Shown here: piece by piece, positions 13,279 through 23,367 of the stretch
Layout of the letters: each line of letters begins with the position of its first letter
Numbering within the stretch: position 1 is the stretch's first letter
Assembly: GCF_018873765.1 (NCBI RefSeq)
Contig: NC_057925.1
Coordinates: 50,356,010-50,420,009, forward strand
Length of the DNA stretch: 64,000 nt
DNA from: Telopea speciosissima
Taxonomy: Eukaryota > Streptophyta > Magnoliopsida > Proteales > Proteaceae
Direction: 5' to 3'
Program-made: the position numbers and the translations under genes
Notes under the pieces: generated by a model
Database searches by the model: none
What the model saw: the letters and a program-made list of their open reading frames with translations, nothing else
What the model was told of the DNA's origin: nothing

Positions 13279-13317
<39 letters not shown>
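13279..13317. repeat. (TC)n microsatellite upstream of CLV3
   Basis: An uninterrupted CT dinucleotide run of about 19 units, about 170 bp before the CLV3-like ATG. It lies in the promoter or 5' UTR and is likely length-polymorphic. Confidence 0.9.
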
Positions 13318-13319
<2 letters not shown>

Positions 13320-13484
13320 AATCTGGATTCGTTGTTGGTTTTTTTTGGGTCTTTATAATGCTCTTCAAACTTATAACTTCATATGTGTCCAACTCTCTTT
13401 TCACTTTCGATCGATCTCTCTCACTATCACTCTCAGTTACTCTCACTATCACTTCTTTCTCTGCTTTTCAAAGGTTTTGCGGCA

Positions 13485-14002
13485 ATGGCGATTCGGAGTT
13501 TGGCACCGGTAGTGCTTCTGCTGCTGCTGGCTTTAGCTTCGGTGATGGAAGAAGCTTCCAGTCAGTGAATACTTTCTTTTTGTTGGGTTTGTTAATTATA
13601 TTATAAATTTTATCTTTTTTTCTAATCTGGATTTTTTAATTTTTTTTTAATTTTTGAAGAATGCGATAATGGGTGGAGTCCATGCATGCTGGTGGCGGTG
13701 GCTGCTGCAGCTTCTCCAACAAAGAATCAAATTCGAAAGGTGTGTATGACGATTTTTAGTGATTATTGTTTTATGTTCCTTTTAACAAACAGCAGAATAA
13801 AGTTCTTAAAAATGGTTTCTTTTCGATTATTAACTCGCAGCTTCTGCATGGAGAGGAGGAGGAGGTGTTCAAGGTTGGTTTTGGATCATTGGATTCTCAC
13901 CATGGAAAGGATGTGGTGAGCTGGGATTTGAGAAAGGCTCCATCTGGTCCTGACCCTTTGCACCATAATGGTGATAGCCCTAAGAAGCCCCGAACTCCCT
14001 AA
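13485..14002 (+). CDS. CLV3: CLAVATA3-type CLE signalling peptide precursor, 3 exons
   Basis: Exons 13485-13560, 13660-13739 and 13841-14002 join in phase to 105 residues. The first donor (gtcagt at 13561) was chosen over gtgaat at 13565 because only it keeps the frame. The precursor has an N-terminal secretory signal (residues 1-25, APVVLLLLLALAS core), a variable middle, and the 12-residue CLE motif RKAPSGPDPLHH at 83-94, followed by a basic tail NGDSPKKPRTP. The SGPDPLHH block, the three-exon layout and the proline/lysine-rich C-terminal extension point to the CLV3/FON2 branch rather than CLE40 or TDIF types. The processed, hydroxylated and arabinosylated dodecapeptide is known to be read by CLV1-type receptor kinases to restrain WUSCHEL and limit shoot-meristem stem cells. 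Ala at motif position 3 replaces the Val of Arabidopsis. The family is certain; exact orthology is inferred. Confidence 0.88.
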
Positions 14003-14265
14003 ACTCTCTCTCTTTCTCTCTTTTTTTGTGGGTGGAGGTGAAGCCAAGTTAAGGATATAGTACTCTGTACTTGCTTGCCATGGTCGTCTCTCTTTTCTTG
14101 TTTTTTTCGTTTTTTTTTAAGCTTTTAATTAAATATGTGAGGAGTATGTAAGATGTATGTGTTTATGATGTTAAATATATGAGTGCAGTTTAAGTTTTAC
14201 AGACCAAAATTCTTTCTTCAAGGTTTGGTTTTTGTTACAAACCTGATTGTTTGTATACGCTTATT

Positions 14266-14770
14266 AGGGATGTGTTAATTTGGCCCGGCCAACCCGAGCC
14301 CGTAGGGTAGGCCTGGGCTGGGATTTTCAGACCCAAAGTCGGCCCAGGCTTGGGTTGAGCCGAGCCTAACCCTTCCAAATATATGTATAAAAAAATGTTG
14401 TCTGTGAGGGGGGGGGGGGGCATTGGCGACGCCCAAACACAGTGACGGCCGAAATAACCACTCCACACCCCCATGAATAGCAAAAATCTCACTCCCTGAG
14501 ATGGCAGCGCACACTGCACACATGCGTGGCCGTTGCGCTTTTCCACAAAGAACGCTCCTATATCATAACTCACTCGTTCACACATTAATTTTTTTTTTTA
14601 AAGAATCTAAGTCATCCTTAAGACTAAGGTCCAGCTCAATCAGGATCAATTAGGATTGGGCTGGGTTAGGTTGGGCTGAGTTATACCAGCCTGACTTTGG
14701 GATGGGCTGGGCATGGACTGAGTTAACAGAGCTTAGAATTGGGCTAGGGTTTTAAAAAACACTGCCTAGT
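14266..14770. repeat. GGGCTGGGC/GGCCCGGCC-rich hAT-like repeat with an inner foldback
   Basis: It begins tagggatgtgttaatttggc then passes through repeated cccgagccc, ggcctgggc and ggttgggct words, as at the ends of the complete hAT element at 47071. A segment around 14402-14530 (a G13 run, then gcgacgcccaaacacagtg) resembles the GC-rich foldback family and may be nested in it. No target duplication was found, so the ends are approximate. Confidence 0.45.
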
Positions 14771-14789
14771 CCGGTCCAAGCCAAGTCAC

Positions 14790-15210
14790 AATGATCTTAT
14801 TATATTCAACTCCAAAAACTGGTCTCAAAATGATATAATTAAAATTGCTCAGCAAGCTTTCAATGAATTTCCAACAGGCCACATCAAAGCCTCAGTGGTT
14901 GCACACAACAGCTATCCCTCCATTGGGTTCCTCCCCCTCCTCCTGGAGTAATCAAAATTAACTATGATGCTTCCTTCTCTCACAAAAGATAAATCTGTGA
15001 AAGAAATTGGAGTCATCCTCGGAGATCATTTGGATCTTCAAATCCAAGCTACGTTAAAACCTTTGCGCCTCTAATCGGCATTTCAAGGGGAAGCCATTGC
15101 AATCTGAAGTGCTTTCTCCCAAGCTCACTCAATTGGCCTCCAACATATTCAATTTGAATCTAATAATTTGGAGCTTGTTCATCTGGCTTGTTATAACTTA
15201 GCTTTCTCTA
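14790..15210 (+). mobile_element. L1 LINE fragment, RNase H region
   Basis: The conceptual translation reads WxPPPPGVIKINYDASFS, then IGVILGDHLDL and FQGEAIAI..AFSQAHSIGL. This is the RNase H-like domain found near the end of ORF2 in plant L1 LINEs. Frames are broken several times, so it is an old 5'-truncated copy. No poly-A or target duplication could be fixed. Confidence 0.6.
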
Positions 15211-15569
15211 TTTAAGAGAAGCTTCGCTGAACCGGTTAGCATAATTGCATAACACAATTAAGAGAAAAGTTGGAGAGAGAAAGAAAAAAACAAAGAGTCT
15301 TCTTCTTCTTCAAGCAAGGGGTTTGGATGTTGGAGGTAGTGCACTCGATGGAGATCTTGACCATGTGTTGTATTCCTTTGAAGGAACACACCGCTTGTGT
15401 GTTCTTGGTAATCAACAAATCATGTTCATATTATTATTACATATGTTCATTGAGTTCCTAGATACATGAAAATTTGTAATGTATATTATTTTGTTGTGCT
15501 TCTACCGCCACTTTTACCATATTCGTCTACCCTTCAATGGCTCTCTTCTCCTTTTTGCCATTGCCATGA

Positions 15570-15880
15570 TCAGGGTTTTAAAACTCGTAATAGGTGGCAG
15601 AATTGGTCAAAGCCGATTCTGTTCCGAATCGATTGGCACCAACCAGTTATTATCAATATAGGGGGTGAAATTAGAATCGGCCCTACATCGGGAATCAGTT
15701 CAATTCAACTAAAAATATAAAAGAATTGGTTAAAGAATTAGTAATCGGTTAAGGAATCCCCGTTTCAATTCCGATTTAAGTTATAATGATTAAGATTGAT
15801 AAAAATTGGGATCGGTATCAGCCAATTCTGTTACGAATCGGCCGATTAACCTATCTGATTCCCGATTTTTTAAACCCTAG
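15570..15880. repeat. Dispersed repeat related to the GGTATCGATA family
   Basis: It is bounded by 'cagggttttaaaactcg' on the left and 'ttttttaaaccctagcc' on the right, which are inverted edges. The inside is full of gaatcgg/ccgattc words. Such edges are common around TIR-type non-autonomous elements. Confidence 0.5.
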
Positions 15881-16227
15881 CCATGATAGAGATGAAAGAA
15901 ACAAGTAGTAAAAACTAAAAAGACAGAGAGACAAGGGAAACGATGCAAGATATCTGTCTTGAAAAATAAAAGGGGAAGAGAGTGAATGACGGGGCAGGGA
16001 GATTTTCAACTGTCAGCCCCAACGGTTAAGCCGGTCCAGCCTTAACCATCAAATAGACCGGTTGAACCCAGTCTCCCAGTTATAGGTTCTCCTTCCGTTT
16101 CTTTCTCTAGGGTTTATCGAGGGGTTTACAGGAGAAAACATCGAAAAAAATTCCGACTCTTGCAAGCAAAGAAGCTGTTGATGAACAACAAAACCCACTC
16201 GACAAATTTTAGGTAATTTGTTCACTG

Positions 16228-17382
16228 ATGTTTTCTTTTTCTGTTATAAAACCTCTTTATTTCCTCAGCAGAGATGCAAAAACGCATCTCTGCGTCATTG
16301 AAAACCTTTTTCTCAAATCTTTTTCTAACATCTCAGAATCCGTAATCCAACCATCTCTGGCCATAGATTACCTTATAAATTCATGTGGGTTATCCCCAGA
16401 AACTGCTGCTTCTGCAGCTAAGAAAATCCATCGTAAGTTCCACACTACAGAGAAACCGGATTCTGTGCTCAAGTTCTTTGAAAGCATTGGTTTTTCAAGA
16501 ACCCACATCACAAAGCTCGTCTCCATGAAGCCCAAATTGTTATTTTCTTCTGTGGATAATACCCTCAAGCCCAAGTTAAAGCCATTCCAAGATTTGGGTC
16601 TATCTGGTTCGGAACTCGCAATAGTGATTGCTTCAAATCCAGGTATCCTAGTTAGAAGCCTAAGAACCCAGATAGTTCCCAGCCTTAAGGTCATTACAAG
16701 CTATGTTGGGACGGGTAAGAATATATTGAGAACATTAAAGCGCTCAAGATGGCTACTTTCAGCCAATCCTGCAGGAAGATTGCAGCCCAACATTGATATC
16801 CTGAGGAATCAAAATGTGCCCGATTCAAGAATTGCTTACCTGATGATGACTCAACCGGGGAATTTGTTGATGAAGCCTGATCATATAAAAGAAGCAGTTG
16901 AGACCCTCAAGGGGTTGGGCTTCAAACCTGAGTCAAGAATGTTTACTGTGGGAATTCACATCTTGGGTTCGATGAGCAAATCTACTTGGGAGGCAAAGAT
17001 CAAGTTGTTGAAGGATTTGGGCTGGTCTGAAGAGCAAATTTTTGCTGCCTTTAGGAAATATCCTATCTACATGTCATGTTCAGAGAAGAAGATGAAGCTA
17101 GGAATGGAATTCTATGCAAATGCCCTCAATTGGGATGCTTCAGTTGTTTCAAAACATCCAAAGCTTCTAATGTTCAGCTTTGAAGAAAGGATTATCCCCA
17201 GATTTGAGGTTTGGAAGATGTTAATGTCAAAAGGGTTTGTTTTGAATAAGCAGGCGAATTTGGTTACAGCATGGAATATGTCCGAGCAAAATTTCTTGGA
17301 GAAGTATGTGGAGAAGTATAAGGAAAAAGTTCCTGATTTAATGAAGGTGTACAAGATGCAGAAAATTGGGATGGTAAACTGA
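16228..17382 (+). CDS. mTERF-family protein (organellar nucleic-acid-binding)
   Basis: A single-exon frame of 384 residues, as is common for the expanded plant mTERF family. The N terminus (MFSFSVIKPLYFLSRDAKTH) is rich in basic and hydroxylated residues and looks like a mitochondrial presequence. From about residue 50 the protein is a run of mTERF repeats: alternating helices with the LGLS/LGW, 'P.lL..s....LkPkl..l.dlG' pattern, for example KPKLLFSS, NPGILVRSL, KYPIYMS and KHPKLLMFS. Known members bind organelle DNA or RNA and act in transcription, splicing or translation; which of these applies here cannot be told. The start is the first ATG of the frame. It stands alone with no operon-like neighbour. 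Confidence 0.88.
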   Translation: MFSFSVIKPLYFLSRDAKTHLCVIENLFLKSFSNISESVIQPSLAIDYLINSCGLSPETAASAAKKIHRKFHTTEKPDSVLKFFESIGFSRTHITKLVSMKPKLLFSSVDNTLKPKLKPFQDLGLSGSELAIVIASNPGILVRSLRTQIVPSLKVITSYVGTGKNILRTLKRSRWLLSANPAGRLQPNIDILRNQNVPDSRIAYLMMTQPGNLLMKPDHIKEAVETLKGLGFKPESRMFTVGIHILGSMSKSTWEAKIKLLKDLGWSEEQIFAAFRKYPIYMSCSEKKMKLGMEFYANALNWDASVVSKHPKLLMFSFEERIIPRFEVWKMLMSKGFVLNKQANLVTAWNMSEQNFLEKYVEKYKEKVPDLMKVYKMQKIGMVN

Positions 17383-19316
17383 GTTGTTGGACAACATCGA
17401 GTAGTTGTCTCAAATGGAGGAAGAAGGAGGTGGAACTGCTTGAATTTAGCTATTGTCCTTGGGGATTCAGAGCTATGGAAGTGTTTTCAGAGATGACAGT
17501 GGAGATTTGAGAAGGGGTATGTTTTTTGGTTTTGGACCATACCCACAACCATGTCAGACACATAGCATCATAGCAATTAATAACTAGATGAATCCAGAGC
17601 CATTGAGGTGGTTGTAATTTAGATATCTACCTGTTTAATTGGATGTTGTTCATTATAAAAGCAATTCATACTCAAATCTTTTTATGAGTTGGACCTTTTG
17701 GTTCTTTTTGTTATCCATCAAGTGTTGAGGACTCTGCAAAGTGCAAATCATATGCTCATTTGTATTACATTTCATATAGTAAGTTGTTTTTTTAGTTTTT
17801 GGAAGATTATTGAAAAGCTAAATGCAAGGTTCTTTCCCAAAGAGAAACTGACCAGGTTTGCATGGTTGTTATATGCACAGGGAAGTTATCTGAAATGGGC
17901 ATGAGTATGGTGCTATGAAGTTCTTACTGAATTTCTATCCTTAAAGGTCATTGTTTCTCTTTATGTGTTAGCTCACATGTGGTTGTGGCATTGCACCCTG
18001 CAAATCTGATTATATTTTGCTGGCCCTAAACAGATGTTTCTGTGATCATTTGTTTGTTGGGAGTAGCCATGCTTCCTGCTGGTAGACTGGCTGTCCTTCA
18101 AAATTGTGCTTTTGATAGACAGGTCAAACTTTTGGTTTACTGGGATTCGACTAGCAATGGAGCTCCACATCTTTCTAAGAAGGAATCATTTCAAGTCCAC
18201 TAAATTGGAAAACAAAAGACAAGATAATAATCATTCAGGAGGTCGTATGAAGCAGGTAGCCAAGATTCTAGGTAAAATATTCAGATTTGATTGACAAAAT
18301 CTTGAAGCCTAGGCTTGGGATAACAAACAATTGACCAAAATAAATTCCAGAGAAGAGACAAGGACTAGGTTCTGTAACTAAAGCAAATATAATTAGTCAA
18401 GCTGTATCTTTTGTATATAAATTTCAGTTTCTCATAATTTAGATTAGAGTGCAACATTACAGATCCTAAAGGAAAATTTCTTGACAACCCACTAAAGAAC
18501 AGAGGTTCACATGCTTTTTGAATCAGACTTATCTTCAGACTTATTTTCAGATACTACAAATTTAAATATAAGTGAGGCCTTCATGAACTGAAATGCCTTG
18601 GCAAGTCCAACATGCAATAGAAGGTATTTGTGATTTTCCATTTTATTTTTTTCCCCTGGAATTCAAGGCTCTCACTATCTTTGTGGATTTCTCTAATGCA
18701 AATCGTATAGAGTAATTCCGATGGATGTATTTTGGTCAATATACTTCAAGAAGCCTGTAGATTTTGTAAATATAAATGCTGTTTTTATTTTTTTTTTTTC
18801 TCTTCCTTCTACAGTTCTCCCAGATTCAAAGAGGTCTATCTTAAGCTTAAGGATACTAACATGACTGATGACCCTGCTCCAATCCACTCTAAAATTTTTT
18901 TTAACTAAAATAGGCTAAAATCCATGAGATCCAAATGTTTCCACAAACTCAGAAATTATGAAGAAAGAAAAACATCAACAGCAAATAATATATAATTTGA
19001 ATGGTTCAGTTTTGTACTATTTTATCCTTTTCCTTTTTCTTTTTGGAGGAAAATACTAGCCTTGAAACAGACTTTTCAAACTCTAGCCTTGATGATGATT
19101 TGATTACTTGAACCAACAGAACTTATGCTTAAGCCCATTTTGAAATGTTTTTATTGGCCAATTGGAAAGTCTTCTACAATATTAAAATCCAAGAACAATT
19201 TGAGAAATGTTATATCCCCATTGATCTGGTATAATCTTTGGGCAATCAAATTCAGATTTTAGAACTCAACAAGATTTTTCGGAGGTAGGGAATTGAACAA
19301 GAAGTTGACGATTTGA
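17383..19316. other. Spacer downstream of the mTERF gene
   Basis: 3' UTR followed by about 1.9 kb of A/T-rich DNA. It holds a poly-T run near 18785 and a weak A/T satellite texture. No ORF, RNA gene or repeat boundary could be supported. Confidence 0.5.
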
Positions 19317-19680
19317 GTAGGGGTGTCAAAATGGATGCCAAATCGAAAGACCGACCAGACCAAATCGAAAACCAAAACTAACCAAACCAAAATAGGAAAT
19401 CCCATCAAGTCAATTATAAACTAAGTGTGTCAACGAGTCGGTTCTGGTCAGTTTCAGTCATACTTAATCAGTTCCTACAAATTTAAGGCCCTGCATCGAT
19501 TCTGCATGTTAATATAGTCAGGGCATGGACTCGTTTCTATTCGGTTGAAAGCTATCGGTCCATAATCGGATGTTAAAAGAGCTAATTGACTAATCAGATT
19601 ATAAGCAGGCTAATCGGGTCATATACAGGCTATACTAGCTAAACGGGCTAATCGAGCTTTAAACGGCCTAATTTTATTAT
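19317..19680. repeat. hAT-like terminal sequence, one end only
   Basis: taggggtgtcaaaatgg at 19319 matches the terminal inverted repeat of the complete hAT element at 47071 (taggggtgtcaatgg). It is followed by repeated gaccaaatcg/ggctaatcgg words, a usual subterminal texture in such elements. A partner end with a target duplication was not found. Confidence 0.45.
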
Positions 19681-19874
19681 TTCCAACCGTTTTTTTCAAA
19701 AGATTTGATATTTATGGAATACCGTAAATTAAACAGTCAAAACACATTTGCTAAACACCATCCATTAGATTTAATTAGACACCAGCAGAGAGAAAAGAAT
19801 TAAAGTGTTAACATAGGGCACTTTATCTTTTCTCTTTCTCTTTCTCTTCCTCTTCCTCTTTTATAATCAAGATA

Positions 19875-20029
19875 GTGAAATGGAAGCAAGAATCCAACGT
19901 TTCAGCTCATTACAGTTGCTTCTATAGGAAAAGATCTAAAGACCATGCTTCTCTTTCTCCTTATGCCTTGTGTTTTCCAGAAATTTGTGTAGAGAGAGAA
20001 GTCCAAGCTTTTATTGAAATGGATAAACT
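19875..20029 (+). other. Spacer with a pyrimidine-rich stretch
   Basis: A short open frame begins at 19875 after a tctcttcc-rich tract, but it has no recognisable domain and runs into an LTR-like sequence. It is not called as a gene. Confidence 0.4.
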
Positions 20030-20430
20030 GTTGGAAGTATGTCCATCAACCCTTTTATTTAAATTAAATTATTTAATTTGTTTAATTATTTAGCGTGATT
20101 TATTAACGGGCTTTGGTAGTCCTTAAGTTTTAACCTAAATTTATTCACGACTAGAGACGGGACAGGACTTGACACCCTGTTTATATGGTTGTCGCACTGT
20201 GTGCATCTGGAAATGAATATTTTGGACCACAAGTTCAAGTGTACATATAGTATATACATTGAATCAGACCACATGAGAATTTCGCATGTCTGTTACTGCC
20301 ATTTAGTGAACACAACTATATGTAATCTTATAACAAGTGTACATCTCATGTACAAGAAATTTCCATACCTCCAAAACATGTGAATATGAGATGTTCATGT
20401 AATTTTCAAGCCCCAAAACATAGGAACATC
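20030..20430 (+). mobile_element. Ty1/copia-like LTR fossil, left part
   Basis: It starts with the LTR-type TGTTGGAAGTATGTCC. Over about 260 bp it matches, in inverse orientation, the LTR whose TG end is at 29566 (shared ttttaacctaaa..ttcac/ttcat and tagtccttaa words). It is interrupted by an L1 and a SINE-like retroposon, and probably resumes at about 22680. It is a broken fossil, older than both insertions. Confidence 0.6.
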
Positions 20431-20484
20431 TTTTTTCTTTTTGGATTAAAGGGAGCTTATATTAATAAAAATTTGAATAAGGTA

Positions 20485-20805
20485 TTACAATCTGTAGTAT
20501 TTCTTTCCATTGGCATCATTCCTTATAAGTGTGGAAAGTGCCACTGGAAGGTTGTCAACACAAAGATGGATTTCTTGAAAGGAATGTAGGAAACCCGCCA
20601 AGAAGTCTGCACAACAATTGATCTCTCTCACGTGGTGCGCAAATAATACCCAAATACAACCTGCAGCAAATGCATCATAGTTGTTAACACACTTCCACCA
20701 TCTACAGAACGTCCGATAGCAAGCGTCAAAATTAATCGGCTACACAACACGACATTTACCAGGTTCATTAATCCCCCTGGCAGTCCATGATCCAAACTTA
20801 ATCAT
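20485..20805 (-). pseudogene. ORF2 remnant of the L1: start joined to RNase H tail
   Basis: ATG at 20805 opens like other L1 ORF2s (here IKFGSWTARGINEPGKCR). After an in-frame stop near 20740 the same frame resumes and reaches the RNase H end HHVREINCCADFLAGF and the stop at 20485. The start and the tail are in the same frame, as they are in the second copy at 28518-28760. Confidence 0.75.
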
Positions 20806-20942
20806 TTAGAAGGTGGGGGAGGGGAGCGCTGCGAGGGGTTGCTCCGTCTTGGACTACGACCACGCTCTCTAACGACTGTGGAGACAATCGTATCCATATT
20901 GCAAGAAGTCTCTGTCATCGTTGGGTCACGTAAGGAAGCAAA

Positions 20943-22294
20943 CTAATTCCCCAAAGGGAGGTTCAAAGAGGAAGACGCAGGACTGGATTTTGTCGCTTCA
21001 ACTGGTTGCACAACAGCACCATTGGAGAGTGGAGACGACGTCAGAACCATAGCAGCAGTTCTAGCGCCGTTGATAGTGTTGCATGCAGCATTGACAGTTA
21101 TAGCCAAACCACCAGAACGATAGTTTGGCGCATGTTTATCAACGCCATGCAAGTCCACAACCTTCTCTTTCCCACATCCAATATAAGGCTCCACAATTTT
21201 GGCACTCTTTTCAAACCCCCCATTTTCGCACTTGATCTGCCATTAGTGGGGGGAGTCGTGCCCCCTTTAGTAGAAATCACACTTGTAACTGTCTTGTTGG
21301 CTATAGCAGTTGGACTCGCCTTTCTATGAGGAAGAGAGGGTTCCCCCGCCGGCAGTTGTGAATCTGGCACCACCGGTGGGGTTGCAGCCACTGGTAGAGG
21401 GTGTTTTTTTTGTCCCCTTCGTTTAGAATCTGATTGCCAATGTTCCTCAACCTGCATTGCATCAACTGGTTGAACCTGATCAAGTTTCTATTTTTGATTT
21501 GCAACATCCTGCGAACATGCGTTGTTACTATGGCCAAAGACTTGACATAAACTGCAAATTGGGGGTACCCAATCATATTCAACTGGTTGCTCCAGAATTC
21601 TACCATCCTCTAAAGCAATGGTGATAGAAAGGGATAATCCAGCTGCAACTTTGATCGAGACACAGAATCTTGCAAATGATAGGCGCTCACGTTGTGATGT
21701 ACGCCTGTCAGCACAGATCGGTTTCCCTAACATGCTTGCAATTCGACCCAATGATCGAGGCCCCCAAAAAATGGAGATTAAGGCCATATAGTCTGACCCA
21801 TAATGGGAGTTCTGCCTCCTCCTTCTTGGACATAGAAACATCAGGGGACCAAGGTTGTAGGATAATTGGTCGAGTTCCCAACGTCCAAGGGCCTCATCTA
21901 GCATTTGTCAACTTAGTTCAATGCCCTGGAAATCAAAGAGAAAAATACCACTTTCTAGACCAAAAACTTCAATTTCCCCTAATGAGACCATTTCTCCTTA
22001 ACAAATCTTTTTATGGTGGAAAAGGATGGTTTAGTTCTAAAGACAGCCAACAATCGCAGCCTCCCACCTATCTTTTTTGTCTAATAAATCTTTAGCAGTG
22101 CAGCATGCCACTTTCTTACCATCAATGAGAGATGGTTCAACAAAAGGGATATCATCAGCCCCATCCCTTACTTGGCCTCCAGAAAAGAGGCTTACCCACG
22201 ACTGTTGTGGATCCATCCTCCCATCACCACCGGCAACAACTTGGGAGGTTGGAACAATGTCATGAGCCACCGGGTTAGGAACACCGGTGGCCAT
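20943..22294 (-). pseudogene. L1 ORF1 (DUF4283 and CCHC zinc knuckle), broken
   Basis: It starts MATGVPNPVAHDIV. The region FVEPSLIDGKKVACC..DLLDKKDRWEAAIVGCL and RSLGRIASMLGKPICADR are typical of the DUF4283 nucleic-acid-binding domain of plant L1 ORF1. A zinc knuckle follows, CSLCQVFGHSNNAC (C-X2-C-X4-H-X4-C, near 21530). The frame shifts several times (between 22037 and 21904, and again after 21488), so no full-length product is possible. In the family, ORF1p coats the element RNA. Confidence 0.8.
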
Positions 22295-22387
22295 GAAACG
22301 TGAAAGAGAAAATATAGAAAAAAGCTTCGCACTTCAAACTTCACCAAGGATACCTATGTTCCATATGAACATCTTATGTTCATGTTA

Positions 22388-22666
22388 ATTTTTTTTTTTT
22401 TGGTAATCACACAAAGCACACGCTAATCCTAAAAGGTTAACCAACTTTTGGGATCGAATGGTGGATATACACAACACACACTACACTCACACACCCAATG
22501 TGGGATTAAACCCATGCACCCAATGCACATGGTGCAATGCATTTTTTTGGTAATCACACAAACTACACGTCAATCCCAAAAGTTTAACCAACTTTTGGGA
22601 CCACGGAATGATGAATATACACAACACACACCCCAATCACACACCCGATGTGAGACTAAACCCACG
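22388..22666 (-). mobile_element. Dimeric SINE-like retroposon with perfect 13-bp target duplication
   Basis: Two related units of about 125-140 bp lie head to tail (about 22400-22540 and 22550-22666). Each ends, read on the minus strand, in gtgtgattaccaaaaaaa. Each contains cccacatcgggtgtgtg-like and ccaaaagttggttaa words. The whole is flanked by tatgttcatgtta at 22375-22387 and 22667-22679, without mismatch. A-tails and a target duplication around the pair show that it moved as a dimer by retroposition. The 5' part has no obvious pol III boxes to my eye. Confidence 0.72.
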
Positions 22667-22679
22667 TATGTTCATGTTA

Positions 22680-23097
22680 TTTTTCATGCCCCAAAACATC
22701 ATCCCAATATTAAATCACATTTAATTATAAGTATTCTGGTGTCCTTAGGCCCACAAGTGTTTAAATCTCATGGGGGACAACCCCCTTATTTGTGCCAAAT
22801 ATTCACCTAAAGTTATGTTTTTTTTGGTAACACCTAAAGTTATATCATATCTCTTAAAATATGCAAGCCCAACTTGCAAGCCCATTAAAATATCCAAATT
22901 CTTATTTCAAAAATACTATATTATATGGGTCCCACCTAGTCAAAACTAAGGTTTGTGAATAATCAAGATTTAATAACCTATAATTTCCAAAGTTTACTAA
23001 CCTTATTGTATATTTTAGTGGGCCAGCAAAGAATGTACACATAATGGGAATCTAATTAATGATTTCATAAATTATTAATTAGGGGAAAAGAATGTTG
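22680..23097 (+). other. Probable continuation of the interrupted LTR fossil, then A/T-rich spacer
   Basis: The words tgttcatgttatttttcatg and gccccaaaacat at 22669-22700 repeat those at 20392-20420, just before the L1. The old LTR-like sequence therefore seems to resume here. The end cannot be fixed, and nothing else is recognised. Confidence 0.45.
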
Positions 23098-23260
23098 CCT
23101 GGTTACAGACGGTGCACGGTTCATGCGCCTAGATAGATGGCTGCACAAAATGACCGCCATGCCCCCATGGAAAGGAGGAAATCCCTGAGGGTGCGATAGT
23201 CATTTTGCGCGGTCTTGTGTCTAGGCACAGGAGCCACACACCACACGTGACCAAGTAGCA
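23098..23260. mobile_element. Foldback element, GC-rich hairpin family
   Basis: The left arm (tgcgcctaga...ctgcacaaaatgaccgcc, about 23123-23165) is repeated inverted in gtcattttgcgcggtc...gtgtctaggcacagg (about 23190-23233). The core around the loop (aatgaccgcc) is shared with the hairpins at 40877 and 45135. Confidence 0.6.
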
Positions 23261-23367
23261 TTCTCTTACCTTATTAATTATTAGAGTTTAAAGCTCTATG
23301 GAGAATATTAAATAAAAGAAGCTGGTGACTCAACCATTTGATCACCTGGGTTGGCAAGAATTTATGG

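Larger units (their letters stand above)
20431..22361 (-). mobile_element. L1 LINE with ORF1 but almost no ORF2
   Basis: A minus-strand L1 of 1.93 kb with its A-tail at 20431-20444 (T-run on +). It is flanked by cataggaacatc (20419-20430) and catatgaacatc (22362-22373), a 12-bp target duplication with one mismatch. ORF1 runs from the ATG at 22294 to about 20943. ORF2 begins at 20805 (IKFGSWTARGINEPGK) and ends at 20485 with an RNase H tail (REINCCADFLAGFLHSFQE...GKKYYRL). Only 321 nt separate these points, so endonuclease and reverse transcriptase are missing. The 3' end (ataagctcc..ttaatccaaaaa) matches that of the L1 at 28042. Confidence 0.82.

Noticed and set aside
13485-13570. Use of the gtgaat donor (13565) for CLV3 exon 1
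   Set aside because: It would put exon 3, and so the CLE motif, out of frame. The gtcagt donor at 13561 keeps all three exons in frame.
19317-20180. Complete hAT element between taggggtgtcaa (19319) and ttgacaccctg (20170)
   Set aside because: The end words fit, but the flanking 8-mers do not match and the right word lies within the LTR-like fossil. Most likely coincidence.
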